Part shown: one piece after another, positions 45,301 to 54,767 of the stretch | Numbering within the stretch: position 1 is the stretch's first letter | Layout: the number at the start of each line of letters is the position of its first letter | Assembly: GCF_902167145.1 (NCBI RefSeq) | Contig: NC_050102.1 | Span: 9,300,850-9,364,849, forward strand | DNA length: 64,000 nucleotides | Direction: 5' to 3' | DNA from: Zea mays | Lineage: Eukaryota > Streptophyta > Magnoliopsida > Poales > Poaceae | Made by a program: the position numbers and the translations under genes | The notes under the pieces: generated by a model | Database searches by the model: none | Told to the model about the DNA's origin: nothing | The model's input: only the letters and a program-made list of their open reading frames with translations

Positions 45301-45552
45301 TTGACATAATTGAGATACGGAAAGCAAATTGTAATCTAAAGAATCAACAAGAAAAACATTGGAAATGGAATGGTCAGGAGATATAGCAATTTTACCCAAA
45401 CCTTTGACCAAGCCTTGATTTCCATCCCCGAATGTGATCGCTCTTTGGGGATCTTGGTTTTTCTCGTAGGAGGAGAACATTTTCTTCTCCCCTGTCATGT
45501 GGTTTGTGCACCCGCTGTCGAGTATCCAACTTGAGCCCCCGGATGCATAAAC
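42310..45552 (-). CDS. Copia pol polyprotein: protease, integrase, RT, RNase H (intact)
   Basis: The frame is open from just after a TAG at 45555-45553 down to the stop at 42310. The first ATG is 45498, but the protease active site [12 protein letters not shown] lies upstream of it, so initiation at that ATG would lose it. Domains in order: protease, GAG-pre-integrase ([20 protein letters not shown]), integrase core ([27 protein letters not shown]), RT ([32 protein letters not shown]) and RNase H ([31 protein letters not shown]). No stop or frameshift occurs, so the copy could supply enzymes. It is in a different frame from gag, so it needs a frameshift or splicing. The sequence TGTTTTGTAG just before 45552 resembles a 3' splice site. 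Confidence 0.9.
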   Translation of the reverse strand, partial: VYASGGSSWILDSGCTNHMTGEKKMFSSYEKNQDPQRAITFGDGNQGLVKGLGKIAISPDHSISNVFLVDSLDYNLLSVSQLCQMGYIYLFTDVGVTVFRRSDDSIAFKGVLEGQLYLVDFDRAELDTCLIAKTNMGWLWHRRLAHVGMKNLHKLLKGEHILGLTNVHFEKDRICSACQAGKQVGTHHPHRNIMTTDRPLELLHMDLFGPIAYISIGGSKYCLVIVDDYSRFTWVFFLQEKSLTQETLKGFLRRAQNEFDLRIKKIRSDNGTEFKNSQIEGFLEEEGIKHEFSSPYTPQQNGVVERKNRTLLDMARTMLDEYKTSDRFWAEAVNTACYAINRLYLHRILKKTSYELLTGKKPNISYFRVFGSKCFILVKRGRKSKFAPKTVEGFLLGYDSNTRAYRVFNKSTGLVEVSCDVVFDETNGSQVEQVDLDEIGDEEAPCIALRNMSIGDVCPKESEEPPNAQDQPSSSTQASPPNQNEEEAQVDEEEDQSNEPPQDNDMDQGGDANDQDKEDEEQRPPHPRVHHAIQRDHPVDTILGDIHKGVTTRSRVAHFCEHYSFVSSIETHRVEEALQDSDWVVAMQEELNNFTRNEVWHLVPRPNQNVVGTKWVFRNKQDEHGVVTRNKARLVAKGYSQVEGLDFGETYAPVARLESIRILLAYPTYHGFKLYQMDVKSAFLNGPIKEEVYVEQPPGFEDSEYPNHVYKLSKALYGLKQAPRAWYECLRDFLIANGFKVGKADPTLFTKTLENDLFVCQIYVDDIIFGSTNESTCEEFSRIMTQKFEMSMMGELKYFLGFQVKQLQEGTFLSQTKYTQDILSKFGMKDAKPIKTPMGTNGHLDLDTGGKSVDQKVYRSMIGSLLYLCASRPDIMLSVCMCARFQADPKEAHLTAVKRILRYLAYTPKFGLWYPRGSTFDLIGYSDADWAGCKINRKITSGTCQFLGRSLVSWASKKQNSVALSTAEAEYIAAGHCCAQLLWMRQTLRDYSYKLTKVPLLCDNESAIKMADNPVEHSRTKHIAIRYYFLRDHQQKGDIEISYINTKEQLADIFTKPLDEQSFNKLRHELNILDSRNFFC

Positions 45553-45565
45553 CTACAAAACAAGT

Positions 45566-48262
45566 TTAGTTCTTGACTTTAGGTACCCAAATGGTTTTGG
45601 GTCCTTTGGCATTAGACACAAGAACTTTGGGTACCCAAACACAAGTCTTGGAGCCCTTGTGCTTGCCCCCAACATATTTGGCAACTATCTTGCCGGATTT
45701 GTTAGTTAAAACATAAGACGCATCAAAAGTTTTGAATGAAAGATTATGTTCATTTGATGCACTAGGAGTTTTCTTAGGCAACTTAGCACGGGTTGGTTGC
45801 CTAGAACTAGATGTCTCACCCTTATACATAAAAGCATGATTTGGGCCAGAGTGAGACTTCCTAGAATGAATTCTCCTAATTTTGCTCTCGGGATAACCGG
45901 CAGGGTATAAAATGTAACCCTCGTTATCCTGAGGCATGGGAGCCTTGCCCTTAACAAAGTTGGACAATCTTTTAGGAGGGGCACTAAGTTTGACATTGTC
46001 TCCCCTTTGGAAGCCAATGCCATCCTTGATGCCCGGGCGTCTCCCGTTATAAAGCATGCTACGAGCAAATTTAAATTTCTCATTTTCTAAGTTGTGCTCG
46101 GCAATTTTAGCATCTAGTTTTGCTATATGATCATTTTGTTGTTTAATTAAAGACATGTGATCATGAATAGCATTAACATCAATATCTCTACATCTAGTAC
46201 AAATAGATACATGCTCAACAATAGAAGTAGAGAGTTTGCAAGAATTAAGTTCAACAATCTTAGCATGAAGAATATCATTTTTATCTCTAAGATCGGAAAT
46301 TGTAACTTTGCAAACATCAAAATCTTTAGCCTTAGCAATTAAATTTTCATTTTCTATTCTAAGGCTAGCAAGAGAAATGTTCAATTCTTCAATCCTAGCA
46401 AGCAAATCATCATTATTGTCTCTAGGGTTGGGAATTGAAACATTGCAAACATGAGAATCAACCTTAGCTAACAAATTAGCATTTTCATTTCTAAGGTTGT
46501 CTATTGTTTCATGGCAAGTGCTTAGCTCACTAGATAATTTTTGACATTTTTCAATTTCTAGAGCGTAAGCATTTTTAACCTTAACATGCTTCTTATTTTC
46601 TTTAATAAGGAAGTCCTCTTGGGTGTCCAAGAGATCATCCTTTTCATGGATGGCACTAATCAATTCATTAAGCTTTTCCTTTTGTTGCATGTTGAGGTTG
46701 GCAAAAAGAGTACGTAAATTATCCTCCTCATCACTAGCATTATCATCACTAGAAGACTCATATTTAGTGGAGGAGTTAGATTTAACCTTCTTCCGTTTGC
46801 CGTCCTTTGCCATGAGGCACTTGTGGCCGACGTTGGGGAAGAGAAGTCCCTTGGTGACGACGATGTTGGCGGCGTCCTCATCGTCGGAGGAGTCGCTTGA
46901 GCTTTCGTCGGAATCCCATTCCCGACAAACATGGGCATCGCCGCCCTTCTTCTTGTAGTACCTTTTCTTCTCCTTTCTTCTCCCCTTCTTGTCGTCGCCT
47001 CGGTCACTGTCACTTGATATAGGACATTTAGCAATAAAATGACCGGGCTTACCACATTTGTAGCAAACCTTCTTGGAGCGGGACTTGTAGTCTTTCCCCC
47101 TCCTTTGCTTGAGGATTTGGCGGAAGCTCTTGATGACGAGCGCCATTTCCTCATTGTCGAGCTTGGAGGCGTCTATTGGTTGTCGACTTGGTGTAGCCTC
47201 CTCCTTCTTGTCCTCCGTCGCCTTGAATGCGACGGGTTGAGCCTCGGATGTAGATGGATCATCAAGCTCGTTGATCTTCCTCGAGCCTTCGATCATGCAC
47301 TCAAAACTTACAAAATGCCCGATTACTTCCTCGGGGGTCATTTTAGTATATCTAGGATTACCACGAATTAATTGAACTTGAGTAGGGTTAAGGAAAATAA
47401 GAGATCTTAGAATAACCTTAACCATTTCATGGTCATCCCATTTTACGCTCCCGAGGTTGCGCACTTGGTTCACCAAGGTCTTGAGCCGGTTGTACATGTG
47501 TTGTGGCTCCTCCCCTTTGCGAAGCCGGAATCGACCGAGCTCCCCCTCGATTGTTTCTCGCTTGGTGATCTTGGTGAGCTCGTCTCCCTCGTGCGCGGTT
47601 TTGAGCACATCCCAAACCTCCTTGGCGCTCTTCAACCCTTGCACTTTATTATACTCCTCTCTACTTAAAGAGGCGAGGAGTATCGTTGTTGCTTGAGAGT
47701 TGAAGTGCTCGATTTGGGCCACCTCATCCTCATCATAATCCTTATCCCCTACGGACGGTACCTGTGCACCAAACTCAACAACATCCCATATACTTTTGTG
47801 GAGTGAGGTTAGATGAAATCGCATTAAATCACTCCACCTAGCATAATCTTCACCATCAAAAGTTGGTGGTTTGCCTAATGGGACGGAAAGTAGAGGTGCA
47901 TGTTTAGAAATGCGAGGATAGTGTAGGGGGGTCTTACTAAACTTCTTACGCTCTTGGCGTTTAGAAGTCACGGAGGGCGCGTCGGAGCCGGAGGTCGATG
48001 TTGATGAAGTGTCGGTCTCGTAGTAGACCACTTTCTTCATCCTCTTTTGCTTGTCCCCACTCCGATGCGGCTTGTGGGAAGAAGATTTTTCCTTCTTCTC
48101 TTTGTGGTGAGAAGAAGATTTCTTCTCCTTCCCTTTGTTGGAGGAGATCTTCTTCTTCTCCCTCCTCTTGGTGCGGGACTCTTCCGATGAAGTGCTCCCT
48201 TGGCTTGTAGTGGGCTTTTCGCCGGTCTCCATCTCCTTCTTGGCGTGATCTCCCGACATCAC
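45566..48262 (-). CDS. Copia Gag, 898 aa (intact)
   Basis: ATG at 48262 lies 31 bases from the primer site. The N-terminus is very rich in Lys and Ser (about residues 10-80). The gag core follows (about 130-345), with PPTFDGEDYARWSDLM, WDVVEFGAQ and FRLRKGEEPQHMYNRLKTL. A CCHC knuckle CYKCGKPGHFIAKC sits near residue 400. After an acidic stretch comes a long coiled-coil part (about 520-720), which SIRE-clade gags have beyond the usual length. It ends with WVPKVLVSNAKGPKTIWVPK repeats and a TAA at 45568-45566. It forms the virus-like particle and packages RNA. No internal stop. Confidence 0.9.
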   Translation of the reverse strand: MMSGDHAKKEMETGEKPTTSQGSTSSEESRTKRREKKKISSNKGKEKKSSSHHKEKKEKSSSHKPHRSGDKQKRMKKVVYYETDTSSTSTSGSDAPSVTSKRQERKKFSKTPLHYPRISKHAPLLSVPLGKPPTFDGEDYARWSDLMRFHLTSLHKSIWDVVEFGAQVPSVGDKDYDEDEVAQIEHFNSQATTILLASLSREEYNKVQGLKSAKEVWDVLKTAHEGDELTKITKRETIEGELGRFRLRKGEEPQHMYNRLKTLVNQVRNLGSVKWDDHEMVKVILRSLIFLNPTQVQLIRGNPRYTKMTPEEVIGHFVSFECMIEGSRKINELDDPSTSEAQPVAFKATEDKKEEATPSRQPIDASKLDNEEMALVIKSFRQILKQRRGKDYKSRSKKVCYKCGKPGHFIAKCPISSDSDRGDDKKGRRKEKKRYYKKKGGDAHVCREWDSDESSSDSSDDEDAANIVVTKGLLFPNVGHKCLMAKDGKRKKVKSNSSTKYESSSDDNASDEEDNLRTLFANLNMQQKEKLNELISAIHEKDDLLDTQEDFLIKENKKHVKVKNAYALEIEKCQKLSSELSTCHETIDNLRNENANLLAKVDSHVCNVSIPNPRDNNDDLLARIEELNISLASLRIENENLIAKAKDFDVCKVTISDLRDKNDILHAKIVELNSCKLSTSIVEHVSICTRCRDIDVNAIHDHMSLIKQQNDHIAKLDAKIAEHNLENEKFKFARSMLYNGRRPGIKDGIGFQRGDNVKLSAPPKRLSNFVKGKAPMPQDNEGYILYPAGYPESKIRRIHSRKSHSGPNHAFMYKGETSSSRQPTRAKLPKKTPSASNEHNLSFKTFDASYVLTNKSGKIVAKYVGGKHKGSKTCVWVPKVLVSNAKGPKTIWVPKVKN

Positions 48263-48292
48263 TTCGAGCGGTTAGGCTCTAATGAAGCATCG

Positions 48293-48305
48293 GGCTTTGA
48301 TACCA
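48293..48305 (-). other. Copia primer-binding site with one mismatch
   Basis: The minus strand reads TGGTATCAAAGCC. The usual initiator tRNA-Met complement is TGGTATCAGAGCC, so one base differs. Confidence 0.88.
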
Positions 48306-48307
48306 AT

Positions 48308-49638
48308 TGAAAGTCGCCTAGAGGGGGGGTGAATAGGGCGAAACTGAAATTTACAAATATAAACACAACTACAAGCCGGGTTAGCGTTAGTAATAAAGAA
48401 ACGAGTCCGCGAGAGAGGGCGCAAAACAAATCCCAAGCGAATAAGCAAGTGAGACACGGAGATTTGTTTTACCGAGGTTCGGTTCTTGCAAACCTACTCC
48501 CCGTTGAGGAGGCCACAAAGGCCGGGTCTCTTTCAACCCTTCCCTCTCTCAAACGATCCACGGATCGAGTGAGCTTTCTCTTCTCAATCACTTGGAACAC
48601 AAAGTTCCCACAAGGACCACCACAAGTTTGGTGTCTCTTGCCTCAATTTACAAGTGAGTTTGGTTGCAAAGAAAGGATCAAGAAAGAAGAAAGCAATCCA
48701 AGCGCAAGAGCTCGAAAGAACACAAGCAAATCACTCTCTCTAGTCACTATGGCGTTGTGTGGAATTTGGAGAGGATTTGATCTCTTAGGTGTGTCTAGAA
48801 TTGAATGCTAGAGCTCTTGTAGTAGTTGGGAAGTGGAAAACTTGGATGCAATGAATGGTGGGGTGGTTGGGGTATTTATAGCCCCAACCACCAAAAGTGG
48901 CCGTTGGGAGGCTGTCTGTTCGATGGCACACCGGACAGTCCGGTGCACACCGGACAGTCCGGTGCCCCCTGCCACGTCATCACTGCCGTTGGATTCTGAC
49001 CATTGGAGCTTCTGACTTGTGGGCCCGCCTGGGTGTCCGGTGCACACCGGACATCTACTGTTCCTTGTCCGGTGCGCTGGAATGGGCGCGCCTGACTTCT
49101 GCGCGCGCAGAGCGCGCATTAAATGCGCGGCAGAGAGCCGTTGGCGCGGAGATAGCCGTTGCTCCGGAGTCGCACCGGACAGTCCGGTGCACACCGGACA
49201 GTCCGGTGAATTATAGCGGACTAGCCGTTGGAATTTCCCGAAGCTGGCGAGTTCCTGAGGCTGATCTTCCTTGGCGCACCGGACACTGTCCGGTGTACAC
49301 CGGACAGTCCGGTGAATTATAGCGCGAGTGCTTTGGAACTTCCCGAAGGTGGCGAGTTTGGAGCTAGAGTCCTCTGGTGCACCGGACATGTCCGGTGGTG
49401 CACCGGACACTGTCCGGTGGCACACCGGACAGTCCGGTGTGCCCGACCAGAGGTGCCTTCGGTTGGCCCTTTGCTCTTTTGTTGAATCCAAAACTTGATC
49501 TTTTTATTGGCTGAGTGTGAACCTTTGACACCTGTATAATCTATACACTTGGGCAAACTAGTTAGTCCAATTATTTGTGTTGGGCAATTCAACCACCAAA
49601 ATTAATTAGGGACTAGGTGTAAGCCTAATTCCCTTTCA
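48308..49638 (-). repeat. Copia 5' LTR (right copy)
   Basis: Partner of 27964-29294; the five differences seen are all transitions. The minus-strand read starts TGAAAGGGAATTAGGC beside the CTGCT duplication. The palindrome cluster CACCGGACAGTCCGGTG lies at 48924-49440, in the U3 half. TATTTATAGCCCC-type sequence near 48873 (minus-strand GGGGCTATAAATA) is a good TATA-box candidate. Confidence 0.93.
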
Positions 49639-49643
49639 CTGCT

Positions 49644-50384
49644 GCCCGCTAGGGTGAGGGCACTCACACCGGAAGGACACCAGAGGAGAAGCAGCAGAGG
49701 TCGTCGAGCACCAACGACGAAGGGAGCGACCGTGGACGGACCTAGGTGTTCCACCACCATGTGACCATGGTTGAACAAGGACGGCCGGCGTGAAGGGGAT
49801 AAGGAACTTTGGCCCAAACGCCATGGACGAGCTAGGGCTGCGGCTACCAGAGAGGGAGAAACGCTGAGCACCACAGGGATGGGCACCGAGCGCAGGAGCA
49901 GAGAGGGAGGCGCTAGGAAGTTCCTGACTGGACTTGGGCGGCGCAGGAAGATGGAGCAGAGCTGAGCACGACTGGCGAGCTGGAGGGCAGCGAGCAGGGA
50001 GGGCGCGGAGGGGGCGAGCTCGAAAACCTCCCTGGTGGCTGGCGCTAGAGGAAGATGGGGAGGGGATGGAGAATATGAGGTGCGTGCAAGAGATAGGGCT
50101 GGGCGGTGGTGTCTTCAGGAACATACCAAGGGCGGTGGAAAACAGGATAAGAGAGAAAAGTTTTTTTTACACAAAGTTAAACGCAGTTATCCAGTTTTCA
50201 GAGTTTGTGAAAGTTTAAATGAGTTGGCCCAAAATACATTTCAGGCTACGCTTGATTTATTGAAGGAATAAATCTTAATTATAAATCCTCAAATGTGATT
50301 TCTCAGCTGACGAGCAGAGACGAAATTATCTTGCACCAAAAACTTTAGTTGCCGAGATCCGCTTAATTTATCTGGGACAAGATG
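49644..50384 (+). other. CACTA interior between the Copia and second Gypsy insertions
   Basis: Continues 27640-27963. It is GC-rich to about 50120, then AT-rich. Open frames here are short and unmatched to any family I know. No gene is called. Confidence 0.4.
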
Positions 50385-50389
50385 GTATT

Positions 50390-51108
50390 TGTTGACGCCT
50401 TGTCGGAGCGCCAAATACTCAAGAAGAACCGGCGGCGGTGCTCTCTGGTCAGGCGCGGACGGTCCGCGGCACGGAGCCAGACGGTCCGCGACCTGGCGCG
50501 AGGCGGTGGTGCTCTCTGGTCAGGCGCGGACGGTCCGCGGCCTAGGGCCGGACGGTTCACGACCTGGTGCTAGAGCTCGGGTTCCCTGCCTGACGGTCGG
50601 ACGGTCCGCGCCCTAGGGCCGGACGGTCCGCGCGTGCGCAGGGACGGCGGAAGTCGCCGGCGGCGGCCTGGATCTCGCTCCCGGGAGGGACCCCGTCGGG
50701 GAGGAGAGATCCTAGGGGTTGTCTAGGCTCGGGCCGGCCGACCTAGACTCCTCCAATCGGCGTAGAGTCGAAGAGAGGCGAAGAATTTGGGGATTGAGAG
50801 GCTAAACCTAAACTAGACTAGAACTACTCCTAGGATAAAATGCGAATAAAAGTTGTATTGATTCGATTGTTGATTATTACAAATCGGTCGTAGACCTCTC
50901 TATTTATAGAGGAGGGGGGCTGGACCCTTTACACAACTGATTCCGAGCTAATCCCGCGAATATAGCTAACAACCGCAGCACAAAACTCGGAACCCTAATC
51001 TGCTCTGCGCATGCGCGGACAGTCCGGCCTACAGGCGCGGACCGTCCGGACCGCGGACCGTCCGGCCTCAGGGCCGGACAGTCCGCCGGCTCATTTTTGG
51101 TTCGAACA
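50390..51108 (-). repeat. Second Gypsy element, 3' LTR (left copy, 719 bp)
   Basis: It carries about a dozen copies of GGACGGTCCGC or its variants (GGACCGTCCGG, GGACAGTCCGG) near both ends. Compared with the right copy it has extra units near 50470-50500 and 51040-51060. TATTTATAGAGGAG-like sequence near 50900 on the plus strand gives CTCTATAAATA on the element's strand, a TATA candidate. Confidence 0.92.
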
Positions 51109-51125
51109 TATGCCCCCTGCCTTTT
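51109..51125 (-). other. Second Gypsy element, polypurine tract
   Basis: The minus strand reads AGGCAGGGGGCATA directly before the LTR start TGTTCGAACC. Confidence 0.75.
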
Positions 51126-51179
51126 GGTGGAGCTGGGCGAACCAAAAGCAACTAACTCGATGTGATCACATCGGTTTTC

Positions 51180-54100
51180 TTAGGCATCTTGCCACATACT
51201 AGGACGGTACTGTTTGAGGAAACGCCCATTCAAAGCCTTAGGTAAATCCTTGCCTTGTAATGTTTGTAGTAAATAAGCGTTACCAGACATCACCTGTTTC
51301 ACTTTATAAGGACCCTCCCAGCTTGGCGACCATTTCCCGAACTTTCGGTCTTTATTCCTTAGAGGTAGAATGGTCTTCCACACCAAGTCTCCTACTTGGA
51401 ATGATTTTGCTTTGACCTTCTTGTTGTAGGCCCTGGCTACCATGATCTTGTCCTTTTCTATTGCTCCCAAAGCTATCATCCTCTTGTCGGTCACCTCATC
51501 AATATTATCCATCATTGAATTATAATAATCAGTAGCAGTTAGATCATTTTGTCTGGCAAACCTGATAGCATTCAAACTTATTTCCACAGGTAACACGGCT
51601 TCCTGCCCATAGACAAGCTCAAAAGGAGATACTTTAGTAGCACTATGTTTAGATATTCTATGAGCCCATAAAGCTTCAGACAAAATCTTATGCCAATGTT
51701 TAGGATTATCAGATACCTTCTTCTTTATCAAATTAATCAACGTCCTATTACTAGACTCGGCCTGTCCATTGGCCTGAGCATAATATGGAGACGAATTAAG
51801 CAGCTTAATTCTGTATAATTCAGCAAATTCATGTACCTCCTTTGACATAAAAGAAGTACCTTGATCTGTAGTCAAGGTCTGGGGAATGCCGAATCTATGA
51901 ATAATATGCTCAGTTATGAACTCAATTACCTCCTTGTGCGTCATGTTCTTTAGAGCAACGGCTTCAGTCCATTTGGTGAAATAGTCAGTGGCAACTAACA
52001 CAAACCGATGCCCTTTTGATGATGAAGGATGAATTTCTCCAATAAAGTCTAATCCCCATCCTCTGAATGGCCAAGGCTTGATGATAGGATGTAATTCGGC
52101 TGCAGGGACCAACTGTAGGTCGCCGAACTTTTGACACACTTGGCACCCCTTGTAGTACTTGAAACAATCAGCTGTCATACTAGGCCAATAAAAACCAGAC
52201 ATTCGCAACAACCACTTCATCTTTGGAGCTGATTGATGGGTACCACAAATTCCTTCATGTACTTCGGCCATAGCTAATACAGCATCATCTGGGCCCAAGC
52301 ACTTAAGCAGGACATCATTAATCGTTCGGCGGTAAAGTTCATCACTCATCAAAACATACTTGAAAGTTGTTCGCCGAATGTTCTTATTTGTCCTGATATT
52401 GGGATTTTGCAAATAATTAAGTATAGGTGTCCTCCAATCACTTGCATCGGCTTCATTGTCAGCCGAATCGATTAAGAGAACCTTCCTGGTAACCTCGGAC
52501 GGTCCGGCGTCATCACGCGGACGGTCCGCGACCTGGGAATTTGGCTCTGCACTGGTTATCAGATTTTCAGTTTTGTGAAATTTCCCTCTCTTTATCCGAT
52601 AACCCGATGCATCTTGTGCCAAGTTGTTAGCTCTATGATTCTCAACTCTAGAGATATGCCGAATACTGAATTCGTCAAAACAATGGATTATGCTCCAATA
52701 TTTCTCAAGATAACTATTTAGAGTACCATCAAGACATTGATATTCTTCTAACACTTGTTGGACAACCAGCTGAGAATCACCAAATACCTTCACATGTTTT
52801 ACTCCCATACCATTTAAAAGCTCTAAACCGAATAGGAGGGCCTCATATTCAGCTTGATTATTAGTGCAATACGTTTTCAATCGGCTAGAGAAGTCAAAGG
52901 AGACATTACTTGGTGAAACAAGCACAATGCCAATTCTTTGCCCTTCATTGCAAACCGATCCATCAAAATATAAAGTCCAAGGAGTAATAGTGAGGTATGA
53001 TATGTCTAGTTCATGAATATCATTAACCCGATGTTCTACAATAAAGTCCGCTACGACTTGGCCTTTCATAGATTTCAATGGTTCATAAGCCAAGTCATAT
53101 TCTATGAGTGCATAAGCCCACTTACCAATTCTACCACTCATAATTGGGTTATGCAACATGTACTTGATTACATCGGCTTGACCAGAAACAGTGCAATGAC
53201 TAGACAGTAAATAACATCTACATTTGGTGCATGCATAAAACAAGCATAAGCATAACTTTTCAATAAAAGTGTACCTTGTTTCAGCATCCACCAACCTTCG
53301 GCTTAGATATGTCACCACATGCTCCTTCCCCTCAGTTTCTTGTGTCAGAACAGCCCCAATAACCTTGTCTTCAGCTGCAATGTATAATCTGAATGGTGCT
53401 CCTACTTGTGGTGCTTTTAACACGGGAGCCGAAGACAAGTATTTTTTAATGAGATCAAATGCTTCATGGTGCTCTGCCCCCCAAGTGAATTCAGCATCAT
53501 TCTTAAGCCGAAGGATAGGGGTGAAGGCATCAATCTTCCCGGCTAAGTTAGAAATAAACCTTCGTAAATAATTCACCTTGCCGAGAAACCTCTGCACTTC
53601 GACCTTACACGTCGGAGGCCCCACATTCCGAATAGACTTGATTCGGTCAGGGTCTATTTCTATACCATGTTCATGGATGACAAATCCTAAAAACTTACCA
53701 GCCGACACTCCAAAAGCACATTTACGTGGGTTCATTTTTAAACCATACCGACGCATTTTATCAAAGGCTTTGCGCAAATCAGCTATATGAGAACTAAACT
53801 CAGCCGATTTGACTACAATATCATCAATGTAGACTTCCACAGTGTTTCCTAACAACTCATGGAAGATCAGATTCATAGCCCTCTGATAAGTAGCACCAGC
53901 ATTTTTAAGACCGAATGTCATGACAACCCATTCAAATAAACCAATGAAGCCTGGACATATAAAGACCGTTTTAGACGCATCTTCTTCGGCCATGAAAATC
54001 TGATTATATCCGGCATTACCATCAAGAAAGCTAATAATTCTATTCCCTGATGCATTATTGATTAATGTGTCGGCTATGGGCATGGGATATTCATCTTTAG

Positions 54101-54761
54101 GAGTTGCTTTATTTAAATTACGAAAATCAATGCATACTCTAAGCTTACCTGACTCCTTCTTCTCCACCGGCACAATATTGGAGACCCACTCTACGTATCT
54201 GCAAGGTCTAATAAAATTAGCTTCTAGCAGCCGGTGGATTTCGTCCTTGATTCGTGGGAGCAGATCTGGACGAAACGTTCTAGCTTTCTGCTTGAAAGGT
54301 CTGAAACCAGGCTTAATAGGCAGCCGATGTTCGACAATTTCTCGGCTTAGTCCAGGCATTTCAGTGTAATTCCAAGCAAAACAATCTGAATATTCCTTCA
54401 ATAGACCGATCATCTCATTTCTAGAATCGGTCTCCAGGGTCTTGTTTACAAAAGTCGGCCTTGGAGTTTTACCATCTCCTATGTCAATCTCCTCCAAAGG
54501 ATCGGCCGATGTAAACCCCTGTCCTAGTTTATCAAGATCTCTGAATTCCTCTATCATGTCCCCCACAGAGGAATCAGATGATCTTTGTGTGATGGCGGAC
54601 TTTCCGGTCTCGGGGACCGGATCATCCGTAATACTGCCTTTTCGCTGTGGTAGATGTTCGGTCTTAAAGTCCGAACTCTTTTGTGAAAGACCAGACCATT
54701 CGGCCTTGGCGGCCGAACTGTCCGTGACCAAAGACTCATGAACTTTGTGTGTATTCATCAT
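51180..54761 (-). CDS. Gypsy pol: RT, RNase H, second RNase H, integrase (1193 codons, open)
   Basis: Starts at ATG ATG (54761), ten bases after the gag-protease stop, in the same frame but separated from it by TAA AGT TAA. RT has VCIDFRNLNKATPKDEYPMP, MTFGLKNAGATYQRAMN and VYIDDIVVKS. The RT-linked RNase H has FRLYIAAEDKVIGAVL. The second RNase H starts WTLYFDGSVCNEG and has NNQAEYEALLFG and FGDSQLVVQQV. Integrase has HQSAPKMKWLLRMSGFYWPS, CQVCQKF, GLDFIGEI, TDQGTSFMS and NGQAESSNRTL, and the end has VGDLVWK and WEGPYKVK. No internal stop. It lacks a chromodomain, as expected for Tat. Confidence 0.9.
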   Translation of the reverse strand: MMNTHKVHESLVTDSSAAKAEWSGLSQKSSDFKTEHLPQRKGSITDDPVPETGKSAITQRSSDSSVGDMIEEFRDLDKLGQGFTSADPLEEIDIGDGKTPRPTFVNKTLETDSRNEMIGLLKEYSDCFAWNYTEMPGLSREIVEHRLPIKPGFRPFKQKARTFRPDLLPRIKDEIHRLLEANFIRPCRYVEWVSNIVPVEKKESGKLRVCIDFRNLNKATPKDEYPMPIADTLINNASGNRIISFLDGNAGYNQIFMAEEDASKTVFICPGFIGLFEWVVMTFGLKNAGATYQRAMNLIFHELLGNTVEVYIDDIVVKSAEFSSHIADLRKAFDKMRRYGLKMNPRKCAFGVSAGKFLGFVIHEHGIEIDPDRIKSIRNVGPPTCKVEVQRFLGKVNYLRRFISNLAGKIDAFTPILRLKNDAEFTWGAEHHEAFDLIKKYLSSAPVLKAPQVGAPFRLYIAAEDKVIGAVLTQETEGKEHVVTYLSRRLVDAETRYTFIEKLCLCLFYACTKCRCYLLSSHCTVSGQADVIKYMLHNPIMSGRIGKWAYALIEYDLAYEPLKSMKGQVVADFIVEHRVNDIHELDISYLTITPWTLYFDGSVCNEGQRIGIVLVSPSNVSFDFSSRLKTYCTNNQAEYEALLFGLELLNGMGVKHVKVFGDSQLVVQQVLEEYQCLDGTLNSYLEKYWSIIHCFDEFSIRHISRVENHRANNLAQDASGYRIKRGKFHKTENLITSAEPNSQVADRPRDDAGPSEVTRKVLLIDSADNEADASDWRTPILNYLQNPNIRTNKNIRRTTFKYVLMSDELYRRTINDVLLKCLGPDDAVLAMAEVHEGICGTHQSAPKMKWLLRMSGFYWPSMTADCFKYYKGCQVCQKFGDLQLVPAAELHPIIKPWPFRGWGLDFIGEIHPSSSKGHRFVLVATDYFTKWTEAVALKNMTHKEVIEFITEHIIHRFGIPQTLTTDQGTSFMSKEVHEFAELYRIKLLNSSPYYAQANGQAESSNRTLINLIKKKVSDNPKHWHKILSEALWAHRISKHSATKVSPFELVYGQEAVLPVEISLNAIRFARQNDLTATDYYNSMMDNIDEVTDKRMIALGAIEKDKIMVARAYNKKVKAKSFQVGDLVWKTILPLRNKDRKFGKWSPSWEGPYKVKQVMSGNAYLLQTLQGKDLPKALNGRFLKQYRPSMWQDA

Positions 54762-54767
54762 TTAACT

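Larger units (their letters stand above)
27964..49638 (-). mobile_element. SIRE-clade Ty1/Copia element (Opie/Ji-like), intact gag and pol, split by a nested element
   Basis: The LTRs are 1331 bp each (27964-29294 and 48308-49638) and, read on the minus strand, run TGAAAGGGAAT...ACTTTCA. The 5-bp duplication is CTGCT (27959-27963 and 49639-49643). The primer site lies beside the right LTR and the polypurine tract beside the left. Gag (898 codons) and pol are uninterrupted. A 12.2 kb non-autonomous element sits between pol and the 3' LTR. Five transitions separate the LTRs (about 0.4 percent). The gene order protease-integrase-RT-RNase H and the long lysine/serine-rich gag fit the SIRE clade, which includes maize Opie and Ji. 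The exact family name was not settled. Confidence 0.92.
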
